64,000 nucleotides of DNA from Rhodopseudomonas_A sp036404135 (GCF_036404135.1 NZ_DASWPE010000096.1:38558-102557), one strand, 5' to 3'. Positions 43,022 through 52,548 are shown, counted from the stretch's first letter. Translations and numbers: made by a program. Notes: generated by a model from the sequence alone, not told the origin.

Positions 43022-43807
43022 TCATATCGGCTTGCCGACATAAGGCATCGACGCGGTTAGGCCGCCGTCGACCGGGATCGCCTGGCCGTTGACGTAGGAC
43101 GCCTCGTCGCTGGCCAGGAACAGCCCCATCGCCGCCAGCTCGTGCGGCTGTCCGGCGCGCTTCAACGGATTGATCTGGCCGATCTTGTGTGCGGTGCCGC
43201 GTTCGCGCGCGTTGTCGAACACCTGCTGGGTCATCCCGGTCTCGATCAGCCCCGGACACACCGCGTTGATCCGGACTCCGGTGCCGGACAGCGAATAGGC
43301 GGTGGTCTGCACCAGGCTGATTACCCCGGCTTTTGAGGCCGCGTAAGGGTGGCCGGAAGCGCCGGCCTTCAGCCCGGCGACCGAGGCGGTCAGCACGATG
43401 GCGCCGCGCTCCTGCGCGATCATGTGCGGGATCGCGTGCTTGATCGCCAGGAACGGTCCGATCAGATTGATCCGCAGCACTTCCTGCCAGTGTTCGACGG
43501 TCTGCTCCTCGAGCGGCACCAGGCCGCCGCTGACCCCGGCATTGGCCCAGATCGCGTCGAGCCGGCCATGCTCGGCCACCGCCTGGGCGATGAAGGCTTT
43601 GACGTCGTGCTCGGAGCCGGCATCGCCGACCACCGCCTCGGCGTGGCCGCCTTGCCGGCGCACTAGCTCGACGGTGTCGTGCACCGCTTCCGAGCGATCC
43701 ACCGCGATCAGTCTGGCGCCTTCTTTGGTGAACAGTAGCGCCGCAGCGCGGCCGATGCCGCTGCCGGCGCCGGTGATGATGACGGATTTGCCTTCGAGGC
43801 GGCCCAT
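43022..43807 (-). CDS. Short-chain dehydrogenase/reductase (SDR) 1
   Basis: 261 aa classical SDR: TGAGSGIGRAAAL cofactor loop (residues 12-24), NAG motif (WANAGVSGG), catalytic Ser in LTASVAG and Y-x3-K in PYAASKAG. C-terminal NGQAIPVDGG. It could act as a 3-hydroxyacyl-CoA or alcohol dehydrogenase in the pathway of the neighbouring acyl-CoA dehydrogenase and kinase (as LvaD does), though it is transcribed from the opposite strand. The Asp after strand 2 (AVDRSE) suggests NAD preference. Confidence 0.82.
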   Translation of the reverse strand: MGRLEGKSVIITGAGSGIGRAAALLFTKEGARLIAVDRSEAVHDTVELVRRQGGHAEAVVGDAGSEHDVKAFIAQAVAEHGRLDAIWANAGVSGGLVPLEEQTVEHWQEVLRINLIGPFLAIKHAIPHMIAQERGAIVLTASVAGLKAGASGHPYAASKAGVISLVQTTAYSLSGTGVRINAVCPGLIETGMTQQVFDNARERGTAHKIGQINPLKRAGQPHELAAMGLFLASDEASYVNGQAIPVDGGLTASMPYVGKPI

Positions 43808-43991
43808 GCGTATCTCCCAGTTTGTGCGCGCGCGGCGTCTGCCGCATCACGGAATTCCGATCGGCTGGTTGTCCAGCCAAGACGGTGGTTCGACCACAAG
43901 TCACTTGAGGCCATCTGCGCACTGACGTACAGCGACTTGCAAGTCCGGTGAAGCCGGTCTTTTGCAGCAGATCGTCGGAAGGGGTATGGCG

Positions 43992-44729
43992 ATGTCCAAT
44001 GCCGATCAGCCGCTCGCAGCACAGCCCGCCGTCCCACCCGGCGTGGTGGCGACGCGGTGGTGGTGGGTGCGCCACGCCCCGGTGCGCGAGGACAATGGCT
44101 GCATCTACGGCCAGACCGACATCGGCTGCGACTGCAGCGACGGCTACGTGTTCAGCGCGGTCGGCAAGATCCTGCCGCGCCACGCGGCGTGGTTTTCCAG
44201 TCATCTGAAGCGCACGCATCAGACCGCGGCGGCGCTGTTCGCCGCCGGCTATCCCGAGCCGGCGACCATCGCGCAGGAGCCGGCGCTGGCCGAGCAGCAT
44301 TTGGGCGAGTGGCAGGGGCTGAACCGCGCGGCGTTCTTCGCCTCGCGGCCGATCGCGGTCGGCAGCTACTGGTTCGCGCCGATCGATGATCCGGCGCCGG
44401 GCGGCGAGAGCTTCATGGACCTTTACACCCGGGTGCGCGGCGCGATCGAGCGCATCAATGTCAGTCACGCCGGGCAGGACGTCATCGCGGTGGCGCATGG
44501 CGGCACCATCAAGGCGGCGATTGGGCTGGCGCTCGGCGATCAGCCGGAACGCGGGCTCGCCTTCACCATCGACAATTGCTCGGTGACGCGGCTCGATCAT
44601 CTGGAAAGCGACGGCCATTCCGGCTGGCGGATTCCGATGCTCAATCAGCAGCCCTGGATCGCCGACGCCGCGCACGCCGCGATGCATCAGCCGGACGGGC
44701 CGGAACTGGCGCCGGGCAAGCTGGCATAA
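43992..44729 (+). CDS. Histidine phosphatase superfamily protein
   Basis: 245 aa from the ATG at 43992, 7-8 bases after GGAAGGGG; in-frame upstream starts at 43962 and 43986 are less well placed. The catalytic motif is WVRHAPVREDNGCIYGQTD, with RHA instead of the usual RHG. The second half has VAHGGTIKAAIG with the second catalytic His, and SSHLKRTHQTA with the phosphate-pocket Arg. Family members are phosphomutases, cobalamin-pathway or general phosphatases. Position among acyl-CoA genes and the APH-like kinase raises a role on phosphorylated intermediates, unproven. Confidence 0.8.
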   Translation: MSNADQPLAAQPAVPPGVVATRWWWVRHAPVREDNGCIYGQTDIGCDCSDGYVFSAVGKILPRHAAWFSSHLKRTHQTAAALFAAGYPEPATIAQEPALAEQHLGEWQGLNRAAFFASRPIAVGSYWFAPIDDPAPGGESFMDLYTRVRGAIERINVSHAGQDVIAVAHGGTIKAAIGLALGDQPERGLAFTIDNCSVTRLDHLESDGHSGWRIPMLNQQPWIADAAHAAMHQPDGPELAPGKLA

Positions 44730-44796
44730 GCCGGCCCGTCGCCCGCCGCACCTCGTCAACAACCGGCGCAACCGCCGGATCATCTGGGAGAGATTT

Positions 44797-45564
44797 ATGA
44801 GTTTGTTCGATCTGTCGGGAAAAGTCGCGGTGATCACCGGCTCGTCGCGCGGCATCGGCCGCGCCATCGCCGAGCGGATGGCCGAGCACGGCGCCAATGT
44901 GGTGATCTCGTCGCGCAAGCAGCAGGCCTGCGACGAGGCCGCGCACGCCATCAACGACAAGCTAGGCAGCCGCGTGGCGTTGCCGGTGGCCGCCAACATC
45001 TCGACCAAGGACGATCTGAAGCATCTCGTCGAGGAGACCAACCGGGTGTTCGGGCCGATCGACACGCTGGTGTGCAACGCCGCGTCGAATCCGTATTACG
45101 GGCCGCAGGCGGAGATTTCCGACGATCAGTTCCGCAAGATCCTTGACAACAACATCGTCGCCAATCACTGGCTGATCAGCCTGGTGGCGCCGCAGATGAT
45201 CGAACGCCGCGACGGTTCGATCACCATCGTGTCCTCGATCGGCGGGCTGAAGGGCTCTACCGTGATCGGTGCCTATTGCATCTCCAAGGCCGCCGACATG
45301 CAGCTCGCGCGCAATCTGGCCTGCGAATACGGCCCGCACAATGTCCGTGTCAACTGCATCGCGCCGGGCCTGATCAAGACCGATTTCGCCAAGGCGCTGT
45401 GGGACAATCCGGACACGCTGAAGGCATCCACCGCACGCTCGCCGTTGCTGCGGATCGGCGAGCCCGACGAGATCGCCGGCGCCGCGGTGTTTCTGGCCTC
45501 GGCGGCCGGCACCTTCATGACCGGGCAGACTCTGGTGATCGACGGCGGCGCGACGATCAGCTAA
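44797..45564 (+). CDS. Short-chain dehydrogenase/reductase (SDR) 2
   Basis: 255 aa classical SDR: TGSSRGIGRAIAERM cofactor loop, NAAS motif, catalytic Ser in IVSSIGG and Y-x3-K in AYCISKAA. VISSRK after strand 2 (Arg rather than Asp) suggests NADP(H). It resembles the DHRS4/carbonyl-reductase branch. RBS GGGAGAG precedes the ATG. It overlaps the convergent ATPase gene by 4 bp at the stops. Confidence 0.82.
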   Translation: MSLFDLSGKVAVITGSSRGIGRAIAERMAEHGANVVISSRKQQACDEAAHAINDKLGSRVALPVAANISTKDDLKHLVEETNRVFGPIDTLVCNAASNPYYGPQAEISDDQFRKILDNNIVANHWLISLVAPQMIERRDGSITIVSSIGGLKGSTVIGAYCISKAADMQLARNLACEYGPHNVRVNCIAPGLIKTDFAKALWDNPDTLKASTARSPLLRIGEPDEIAGAAVFLASAAGTFMTGQTLVIDGGATIS

Positions 45565-46343
45565 TCCACCTGCCGCTGTTGCCGCAGCATTTTGACGATG
45601 GCCTGCTTGATCCGGCCGAATTCCGGTTCGGCGAGCAGCGCCTCGTAGTTGCGCGGTCGCGGGAACGGCACCGAGATCTCCAGCGCGACGCGGCCGGGCC
45701 GCCGGCTCATCACAGCGATGCGGTCGGCGAGGAACAGCGATTCCTCGATGTCGTGGGTGACGAACAGCACGGTGGAGCCGGTGCGGTCGCGCGCCGACAG
45801 CAATAGCTCCTGCATGTCGAGCCGGGTCTGCGCGTCGAGCGCGCCGAACGGCTCGTCCATCAGCAACAGCCGCGGCTGTGAGATCCAGGCCCGCGCGATC
45901 GCCACCCGCTGCCGCATGCCGCCGGAGAGTTCGTAGGGCGCGTGGCGTTCGAAGCCGGCAAGCCCCATCACCTCGATCAGTTGCCGCGCGCGCGGCCGGT
46001 AGTCCCGCGCCGGGATGCCGGCGAGTCGCGGCGCGAAGGTGATGTTGCCCTGCACCGACAGCCAGGGAAACAGCAGCGCGTCCTGAAACACGATGCCGCG
46101 ATCCGGCCCCGGTCGGCCGACCGGCGCGCCGCCGATCGCCACATGGCCGGCGCTCGGCCGTTCGAAGCCGGCGAGCAGGTCGAGCACGGTCGATTTGCCG
46201 CAGCCGCTTGGCCCCAGCAGGCAGACGAACTCGCCCTCGGCGACCGCGAGCGAGAAATCGTCGAGCGCCTGCGTGGCGCGCCCGCTGCGGCGGTCGTCGA
46301 ACCGCTTGCCGACGGCGTTGAGTTCGATCAGCGGCGCGGGCAT
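45561..46343 (-). CDS. ABC transporter ATPase, SsuB/TauB-like
   Basis: 260 aa from the ATG at 46343. Walker A GPSGCGKST, Q-loop VFQDALLFPWLSV, signature LSGGMRQR, Walker B LLLMDEP and the D-loop GALDAQTR are typical of the nitrate/sulfonate/taurine ATPase family. It powers the importer formed with the upstream permease and binding-protein genes. The gene lies 5 bp after the permease stop. Predicted substrates are sulfonates or taurine, by family resemblance and the window's sulfur theme. Confidence 0.88.
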   Translation of the reverse strand: MPAPLIELNAVGKRFDDRRSGRATQALDDFSLAVAEGEFVCLLGPSGCGKSTVLDLLAGFERPSAGHVAIGGAPVGRPGPDRGIVFQDALLFPWLSVQGNITFAPRLAGIPARDYRPRARQLIEVMGLAGFERHAPYELSGGMRQRVAIARAWISQPRLLLMDEPFGALDAQTRLDMQELLLSARDRTGSTVLFVTHDIEESLFLADRIAVMSRRPGRVALEISVPFPRPRNYEALLAEPEFGRIKQAIVKMLRQQRQVD

Positions 46344-46348
46344 CGGCG

Positions 46349-47128
46349 TCAGGCGTGTCCGGCCCACGGCGTGGTCCAGCGCTGCAGCGCGATCAGCACC
46401 AGGTCGAGCGCGTAGCCGGTGGCGCCGAGCAGCACGATGCCGAGCATCACGATGTCGGTGCGCAGATAGGCGCTGGCATTGACCACCATCCAGCCGATTC
46501 CGGCGTCGGAGGCGATCATCTCGGCGGCGATCAGCGTGGTCCAGCCGATGCCGAGCGACAGCCGGATGGTGACGAACAGTTCCGGCAGCATCTGCGGCAG
46601 CATCACGTAGCGGAACAGCTGAAAGCCGTGGGCGCCGAGCGCCTGGCCGGCGCGCAGTTGCTGGCGCCGCACGTTGCCGACCGCCGCGGCGGCGCCGACC
46701 ACGATGCTGAGCAGGGCCGAGATGAAGATCAGCAGCACCTTGGAGAATTCGCCGATCCCGAACCACAGGATCACCAGCGGGATCAGCGCCAGCTTCGGCA
46801 AGGGGCGCAGGAACTGCACGAACGGATCGATCAGCGCGCCGAGCATCGGCGCCATCCCCATGCCGATGCCGAGCGGTATCCCGATCGCCACCGCGGCGAC
46901 GAAGGCGCCGACCGCGCGCCCGAGGCTGAGCGCCAGATGTTGCCACAGCGGCGTCTGCCGATAGCCGTCGCGCACGAGGCCAATCGCGGTCGATAGGATC
47001 TCCGAGGGCGGCGGCAGCAGCAGGGCGTCGACCCAATGACCGCGGCCGGCCGCTTCCCACAGCAGCGTCACCGCCACGACCGAGCCTGCGCTGATCGCGG
47101 CCTGTCGTGTCGACCCGCTCAGCGTCAA
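46349..47128 (-). CDS. ABC transporter permease, SsuC/TauC-like
   Basis: 259 aa from a TTG that overlaps the binding-protein stop (TTGA, 47125-47128); no ATG or GTG fits better. Hydrophobic helices include AGSVVAVTLLWEAAG and LALIPLVILWFGIGEFSKVLLI; the coupling loop is GAHGFQLFRYVMLPQMLPE, and the C-terminus IVLLGATGYALDLVLIALQRW matches SsuC/TauC. A TTG start would give low, coupled translation. Confidence 0.85.
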   Translation of the reverse strand: MTLSGSTRQAAISAGSVVAVTLLWEAAGRGHWVDALLLPPPSEILSTAIGLVRDGYRQTPLWQHLALSLGRAVGAFVAAVAIGIPLGIGMGMAPMLGALIDPFVQFLRPLPKLALIPLVILWFGIGEFSKVLLIFISALLSIVVGAAAAVGNVRRQQLRAGQALGAHGFQLFRYVMLPQMLPELFVTIRLSLGIGWTTLIAAEMIASDAGIGWMVVNASAYLRTDIVMLGIVLLGATGYALDLVLIALQRWTTPWAGHA

Positions 47129-48168
47129 GCCGGGAAGGCTTTGCGTAGCAGGGCGTAATTGACCAGCGGCACGAAGGATTCCGGGATGCTGTCCGGCTTC
47201 AATTCGCCGGTGTCGGCGAGGAATTTGGCGGCGTCGCCGAGCGCCTTGATCAGCGGCGCATCCTTGGCGGTTGCGGCATCGCCCCAATATTTCGGACCGA
47301 GCTGTTCCTGGAACGACGGATAGCGCAGCCCCGCCAGCGTATCGCGCACCGCTTCGAACGGTGCGCCATAGTTCTGCGCCAGGATGCGCGCGACCGCGTC
47401 GGGATCGGCCTTGTAGCGCTCGATCTGCGCCTGCACGGCGTGCAGCCAGGCTACCACCGTGTCCGGATAGGCGTCGGCGAATTCGGCCCGCACCACCGCC
47501 GAATTCCACACGAACACGCCGTCCTGCTGCAACTGCTCCGACACCAGCAATTGATGGCCGCCGTCGGCGAGCAATTCGCCCCAGAACGGGCCGTTGATGT
47601 AAGTGGCGTCAATGTCGCCGCGCTTCCAGGCCGCGATCGTATCGGGCTGGGTCAGCGGCAGACGCTTGATCTTGCCGCCGTCGAGCTTGTTGATGCGGAT
47701 CGCGGCTTCCAGCGCGAACGCCATGGTCGAGGAGGGCGCCACCGCGATGCGCTTGCCCTCGAGGTCCTTCAGCGTAGCGATGCCCGGCTTGGCGATCAGC
47801 CGTTCGCTGGTGGCGACGATTTCCGGCGAGCCGAGAAGCTGGATCGGCAGCTTGCGGGCGATGCCGGCGACGATCGGGGTGTTGCCGAAGATCGCGAAAT
47901 CGATCTGCTTGGCGGCGAGCAGCGTCAGCGCCGGCCCGCCGGCCGGGAACGACACCCATTCGACCTTGGTGCCGAGCGCCTTCTCGAAGCTGCCGTCGAA
48001 GCGACCCACGGTCCAGGCCCGCGCCGCAGTCAGCACGCCGATCCGCACCACCTCGGGCTTCGGCGTCGACTGCGCCGGTGCGGATCGTCCGGCAAGAGCG
48101 GCGGCGACGCCGCCGGCACCGAGGGCCAGGAATCTGCGGCGAGCGATATCGGATTGCGACCCGGTCAT
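47125..48168 (-). CDS. Periplasmic sulfonate/taurine-type binding protein (SsuA/TauA-like)
   Basis: 347 aa. The twin-arginine signal is SDIARRRFLALGAGGVAAAL with cleavage near APAQS. The mature protein reads VVRIGVLTAARAWTVGRFDGSFEKALGTKVEWVSFPAGGPALTLLAAKQIDFAIFGNTP (VEWVSFPAGGPALTLLAAK and DFAIFGNTP are the family marks), then LIAKPGIATLKDLEGKRIAV, as in NMT1/SsuA/TauA proteins. First gene of the importer, transcribed leftwards. Substrate class inferred. Confidence 0.85.
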   Translation of the reverse strand: MTGSQSDIARRRFLALGAGGVAAALAGRSAPAQSTPKPEVVRIGVLTAARAWTVGRFDGSFEKALGTKVEWVSFPAGGPALTLLAAKQIDFAIFGNTPIVAGIARKLPIQLLGSPEIVATSERLIAKPGIATLKDLEGKRIAVAPSSTMAFALEAAIRINKLDGGKIKRLPLTQPDTIAAWKRGDIDATYINGPFWGELLADGGHQLLVSEQLQQDGVFVWNSAVVRAEFADAYPDTVVAWLHAVQAQIERYKADPDAVARILAQNYGAPFEAVRDTLAGLRYPSFQEQLGPKYWGDAATAKDAPLIKALGDAAKFLADTGELKPDSIPESFVPLVNYALLRKAFPA

Positions 48169-48349
48169 GAACTACCTGCCAAAGCATGCCCCCGCGCGGG
48201 AGCGGGACGTCAGAACAATGGCGCGAATTATTTGGCAGGACGTCGCGCAAGTCGATAGATGGATATATCAAAGGCGCGCGCAACTCGGCTGAGACGTTAT
48301 CCGAACCGCAGCGGAGTTAGACGAATGTCGCGCGGCGCCGCGGGGGCGC

Positions 48350-49579
48350 TTACTCCAGCGCGGCGTAGACCAGGCTGCGCACCAGGTTGCGGAAATATTC
48401 GCGCTGGCCGGGGCCTTGCGACATGAACACCGCGAACAGTTCTTCCTGCGGATCGATCCAGAAGAACGTGCCGGCGATGCCGCTCCAGAAGAACTGCCCG
48501 ACCGAGCCCGCGAACGGCGCCAAGCCCTGGTCGGTGCGCACCGCAAAGCCGAGCCCGAAGCCGTGGCCGGGCGGCAGGATGTAGCGATCGGTAGGCACGT
48601 GGCGCCCGAGATGGTTCGACGCCATCAGCTGCAGCGTCTTGCGGCCGATGATACGGGTGCCGTCCAGCGTGCCGCCGTTCAACAGCATCTGGCAGAACCG
48701 CGCGTAGTCCATGGTGGTCGAGGTGAGCCCGCCGCCGCCGGATTGCATGGTCGGCCGCTCCAGCATGTTGAACAGCTGCACCGGCTCGCCGCTCCACGGA
48801 TCCGTCGCAAACGGCTCGGCGAGGCGCCCGGCATTCTCAGGCCCGGTGTGGAACGCGGTCTCGTTCATCTGCAGCGGCGCCAGCACGCGCTGCTGTAGCA
48901 CCGTGCCGAGCGCCTGGCCGGTGATCACTTCGAGCACGCGGCCGAGAATGTCGGTAGAGCGGCTGTAGTTGAACGCGCTGCCGGGCTGGCACAGAAGCGG
49001 CAGGCCGGCGACCAGCCGCGCGTGGTCGGCGTTGCTGAGCTTACGGTCGCCGAGCTTGGCTTCGAGATACTGCTTCTGAATTGGTCCGGTGCCGATATGT
49101 TCGTAGCCGATGCCGGAGGTGTGGCGCAGCAGGTCCTGGATGGTGATCGCCCGGGTCGGCGCCACCAGATCGAACTCGTCGCCGCGGGCGATGCCGACCT
49201 TCTGGTCGGCGAACTCCGGAATGAATTTCGCCAGCGCGTCGTCGAGCAGCAGCAGGCCGTCCTCGACCAGCTGCATGGCCGCGATCGAGACGATCGGCTT
49301 CGTCATCGAGAAAATCCGGAAGATGCTGTCTTGCGTCATCGGCTGGGCGGCCGCCGGGCTCTGGCGGCCCAGCGCTTCGAACCAGCCGACCTCGCCGCGG
49401 CGCGCGATCAGCACGGTGACGCCGGGAATGCTTCCCTTGTCGATCTCGCGCTTGAAGGCGTCCGACATCTTGCGCAAGCGATGCGACGACAGCCCGAGCG
49501 CGTCGGGTTTGCCGTGCGGCAATGGCGGGGTCGGCGAGGCGGGCCGCGTTGCCGGCTGCAGGGTCGCTGGACTGGTCAT
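48350..49579 (-). CDS. Serine hydrolase, class C beta-lactamase/esterase family
   Basis: 409 aa. The active-site S-x-x-K is in RIFSMTKPIVS (about residues 91-94), the second element Y-x-x or Y-S-R near FNYSRSTDILGRVLE, and HTSGIGYEH belongs to the family. No signal peptide is evident (N-terminus is Pro-rich), so it is likely cytoplasmic. Such proteins are usually esterases, D-aminopeptidases or transesterases rather than true beta-lactamases. Confidence 0.82.
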   Translation of the reverse strand: MTSPATLQPATRPASPTPPLPHGKPDALGLSSHRLRKMSDAFKREIDKGSIPGVTVLIARRGEVGWFEALGRQSPAAAQPMTQDSIFRIFSMTKPIVSIAAMQLVEDGLLLLDDALAKFIPEFADQKVGIARGDEFDLVAPTRAITIQDLLRHTSGIGYEHIGTGPIQKQYLEAKLGDRKLSNADHARLVAGLPLLCQPGSAFNYSRSTDILGRVLEVITGQALGTVLQQRVLAPLQMNETAFHTGPENAGRLAEPFATDPWSGEPVQLFNMLERPTMQSGGGGLTSTTMDYARFCQMLLNGGTLDGTRIIGRKTLQLMASNHLGRHVPTDRYILPPGHGFGLGFAVRTDQGLAPFAGSVGQFFWSGIAGTFFWIDPQEELFAVFMSQGPGQREYFRNLVRSLVYAALE

Positions 49580-49809
49580 GGCGTCTTTCGTGTCAACGTG
49601 CTGTGCGCGGCCCGATGTGGGCTTCTTCGCAGCGCTGCAACAGATTGAACCAGAATGTCGCGATTGAACAGGCCGCGGCGCGCGAACGAAGGGATCGTTC
49701 GGTCAACGCGCGCGACCGGGGAAAGCTGTTGCCGGTTTCAGCCGCACCATGGCGGCAGCGCCGCGTCCCGCGCGGACGCGTGTTGCGTCGCTGCAATCGT
49801 GCCAGAGGA

Positions 49810-51759
49810 TCAGGCGGCACGGACTTCGCGCAGGAAGGCGTCGACCTGGCTGCGCAGCAGGTCGCCGTTGCGCGACAGTTCCGCGGATGAGTCGACGACG
49901 CGGCTCGCCGCAACCCCGGTCTGTTCGGCGGCGCGGCGGACGCCCTCGATGTTGTCCGAGACTTCGCTGGAGCCGCGCGCGGCCTCGCTGACGTTCTGCG
50001 CGATTTCGCGGGTGGCGGCGCTCTGCTGCTCGACCGCCGCGGCGATCGCCGAGGCGATCTCGCTGACCTGGCCGATGGTGGAGGTGATGCCGCCGATCGC
50101 GTCGACCGAAAGCTGGGTGGCGTTCTGGATCGCCAAAACCTGCGCGGAGATTTCGTCGGTGGCCTTCGCGGTCTGGGTCGCCAGCGCCTTGACCTCGGAG
50201 GCGACCACGGTAAAGCCGCGGCCGGCTTCGCCCGCGCGCGCCGCCTCGATCGTCGCGTTGAGCGCCAACAGGTTGGTTTGCGCGGCGATCTCGCTGATCA
50301 GCTTGACGACGTCGCCGATGCGTTGCGCGGCATCGGCCAGGCCGTTGATCTGCGCGTTGGTGTTGTTGGCCTGATCGAGCGCCGCGCCGGCGACCTTGGC
50401 GGATTCGTTGACGCGTTGCGCGATCTCGTTGACCGAGGCGTTGAGCTCCTCGATCGCGGCGGCGACGGCTTGCGCATTCTGTGTCGCCACCTCCGAGGAG
50501 GCCGCGACCGCGGTGGTCTGGCTGCTGGCTTCCTCGGCATTGTCGGCCATCGATTGCGCGGTGCTGCGCAGATCGACCGCCGCCGAGCCGACCGCGGCGA
50601 CGATGCTGCCGACGCCGGATTCAAAGCGGCCGGCGAGCGCCTGCAGCGTGCTCTGCCGCTCGGCCTCGGCCTGGGCGCGTTGCTGCTCCTGGGCGCCGCG
50701 TAGCCGCGCGGTCTCCGCCAGGCCATCCTTGAACACCTCGACCGCGCGCGCCATCGACCCGATCTCGTCGCTTCGTTTGGCGCCCGGCACGACGACGTCC
50801 TGCCGGCCCGAGCTGATCTGGCCCATCGCATCCTCCAGCGCCCGGATCGGCCGGCCGAGGCCGCGCCCGAGCCAGGCGGCGACCAGCGCGGCGATCAGCA
50901 CGGCGATCGCGGTGACGATGGCAAACCACATTATCGATTGCCGCGCGACGGCCTGGTAGGCGCTGGTGTCGCGGACGATTTCCACCACGGCGACCGGGTC
51001 GCCGGAGAAATTCTTGATCGGGCCAAAGCTGCGGCCCTCGCTGGCCCGGGTTTCGATCACGGTCTCGCCGGACAACGCGCGCTGCATCAGCTCGATCGAC
51101 GGCGCGCCCCGGGTCAGGGTGGTGGCCAGCGTCTTGACCGCGCCGCCGTCGAGCTGGTGGATCGCGACGTCGACGCCGAACCGGGATTTCATCGCCTTCA
51201 CGAAGGTGTCGCCGAACGGCGCGCCGATATCGATGGCGCCGACCAGGGTGGCGCCGTCCATGATCGGCGTGGTGGCGAACACGTTGAGGACATCGCGGCC
51301 GGTCTCGACGCCGCCGATCGCCTGCTTGGTCTGGAACGCCTGCACCACCATCTTGCGGCGGGCGGAGACGTCGTCGCCGAACGCCGACGGGTTATGCACC
51401 CGCGCCAGCGCCAACGCCGGCGGGACCTGGATGGTGATCAATTCCAGACCCAGCGGCTTGATGTCGCGCAGCGCGTCGTTGAGCATCGCCAGCACGCCCG
51501 GCCGATCGCCGGCGCGGACCAGGGCTTTGAGCTGCGGCATGGTCGCCAGCGCCTTGCTGACGGCGAGCGCGGTGCGGGTCTCGCCGTCCAGGGCGGCCAG
51601 CATGGTGGCGTAATCGTCGCGCAGCTCGCGCTGCAGCGCCAGATCGACCGTGGTCTGCTGCCGCCAGATGCCGAATCCGGCCAGGGCGGCGCAGGACACC
51701 GCGCCGACCAGCGAAATCGCCACCATGATGCGGACGGAAATGGACTTGATGCCGAGCAT
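49810..51759 (-). CDS. Methyl-accepting chemotaxis protein
   Basis: 649 aa from the ATG at 51759. Transmembrane helix 1 (IMVAISLVGAVSCAALAGFGIW), a periplasmic sensor with a Cache-like end (VFATTPIMDGATLVGAIDIGAPFG), transmembrane helix 2 (WFAIVTAIAVLIAALVAAWLG), HAMP domain (GRPIRALEDAMGQISSG) and the signalling hairpin with tip EIAAQTNLLALNATIEAARAGE. It senses a small ligand and signals to CheA. The ligand is unknown. Confidence 0.9.
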   Translation of the reverse strand: MLGIKSISVRIMVAISLVGAVSCAALAGFGIWRQQTTVDLALQRELRDDYATMLAALDGETRTALAVSKALATMPQLKALVRAGDRPGVLAMLNDALRDIKPLGLELITIQVPPALALARVHNPSAFGDDVSARRKMVVQAFQTKQAIGGVETGRDVLNVFATTPIMDGATLVGAIDIGAPFGDTFVKAMKSRFGVDVAIHQLDGGAVKTLATTLTRGAPSIELMQRALSGETVIETRASEGRSFGPIKNFSGDPVAVVEIVRDTSAYQAVARQSIMWFAIVTAIAVLIAALVAAWLGRGLGRPIRALEDAMGQISSGRQDVVVPGAKRSDEIGSMARAVEVFKDGLAETARLRGAQEQQRAQAEAERQSTLQALAGRFESGVGSIVAAVGSAAVDLRSTAQSMADNAEEASSQTTAVAASSEVATQNAQAVAAAIEELNASVNEIAQRVNESAKVAGAALDQANNTNAQINGLADAAQRIGDVVKLISEIAAQTNLLALNATIEAARAGEAGRGFTVVASEVKALATQTAKATDEISAQVLAIQNATQLSVDAIGGITSTIGQVSEIASAIAAAVEQQSAATREIAQNVSEAARGSSEVSDNIEGVRRAAEQTGVAASRVVDSSAELSRNGDLLRSQVDAFLREVRAA

Positions 51760-51959
51760 GGGGCCCCCGGATGCGTGTGATCGTCGCAATGAATTTCATC
51801 CCGGTTCTAGGCGGACGCCGTCAACTTTCGCTTAACATTCTGAAAAGACTTGTGTCTGCGGTGTGGCGCCGGGCGCTGCCTCGGCGCTGTGGAACGCGTC
51901 AACTTTGCCAAAAGGGGGACGTGACGGCGGCAATTCCCTTCGCTATAGAGACGTCAGAT

Positions 51960-52035
51960 AGGGGTGTAGCTCAGTTGGTAGAGCACCGGTCTCCAAAACC
52001 GGTTGTCGTAGGTTCGAGCCCTACCGCCCCTGCCA
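51960..52035 (+). tRNA. tRNA-Trp (anticodon CCA)
   Basis: A 76-nt cloverleaf with acceptor AGGGGTG pairing CGCCCCT, D-arm AGCTCAGTTGGTAGAGC, anticodon arm ACCGGTCTCCAAAACCGGT with CCA in the loop, T-arm GTAGGTTCGAGCCCTAC, discriminator G and encoded CCA. Followed by secE and nusG, the usual alphaproteobacterial order. Confidence 0.96.
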
Positions 52036-52356
52036 GCGAAATCAGCAGCTTAAGCTGATGCCCGGTCGTCGCTGCGCCGCTGTCATGGCGCCGCCGACGT
52101 TCGCCAGCCGGGGCCGCCGGGCGGCGGTTCGATGTCTTGAGCTGATCTTGACCTTGGGCCGTCGGCGCAGTAAACAGCGGCACTCGCTGTCGGCCCGTTT
52201 TGACGGATTTCCGACGCGGCTTTGTTTTCCCGAAAAAAGGGCCCGCTTGGCGGCTCATCCTTGGCAAAGGGTTGTCTTTGGCAAAGGATTGGGCGCAAGA
52301 GGGCTGTTCGGATTCCCGAAACCCTTGAGACCTGACGACGGACGCGGATCACGACG
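52036..52356. other. Gene-free leader upstream of secE
   Basis: About 320 bp between tRNA-Trp and secE. A short hairpin ATCAGC...GCTGAT follows the tRNA (about 52040-52059) without a T-run. No gene is supported. The secE promoter, or continuation of the tRNA transcript, must lie here. Confidence 0.4.
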
Positions 52357-52548
52357 ATGGCCTTTAGCCCGTTCAAATTCCTGCAAGAAGTGCGGACCGA
52401 GACCTCCAAGGTCACTTGGCCGTCGCGCCGCGAAACCACGATCACCACGATCATGGTGTTCGTGATGGTGGCGCTGGCCTCGATCTTCTTCTTTTTCGCC
52501 GATCAGATCATTCGGCTGTTCATCACCTTCATACTTGGCATCCACTAA
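52357..52548 (+). CDS. secE: Preprotein translocase subunit SecE
   Basis: 63 aa, short single-spanning SecE type. The N-terminal amphipathic part FKFLQEVRTETSKVTWPSRR contains the conserved KVTWPSR, followed by one transmembrane helix (TIMVFVMVALASIFFFFADQII). It stabilises SecY in the translocase. Length is normal for alphaproteobacteria. Confidence 0.95.
   Translation: MAFSPFKFLQEVRTETSKVTWPSRRETTITTIMVFVMVALASIFFFFADQIIRLFITFILGIH

Noticed and set aside
48350..49579. Antibiotic-resistance beta-lactamase
   Set aside because: No export signal and esterase-like family features; resistance cannot be claimed.
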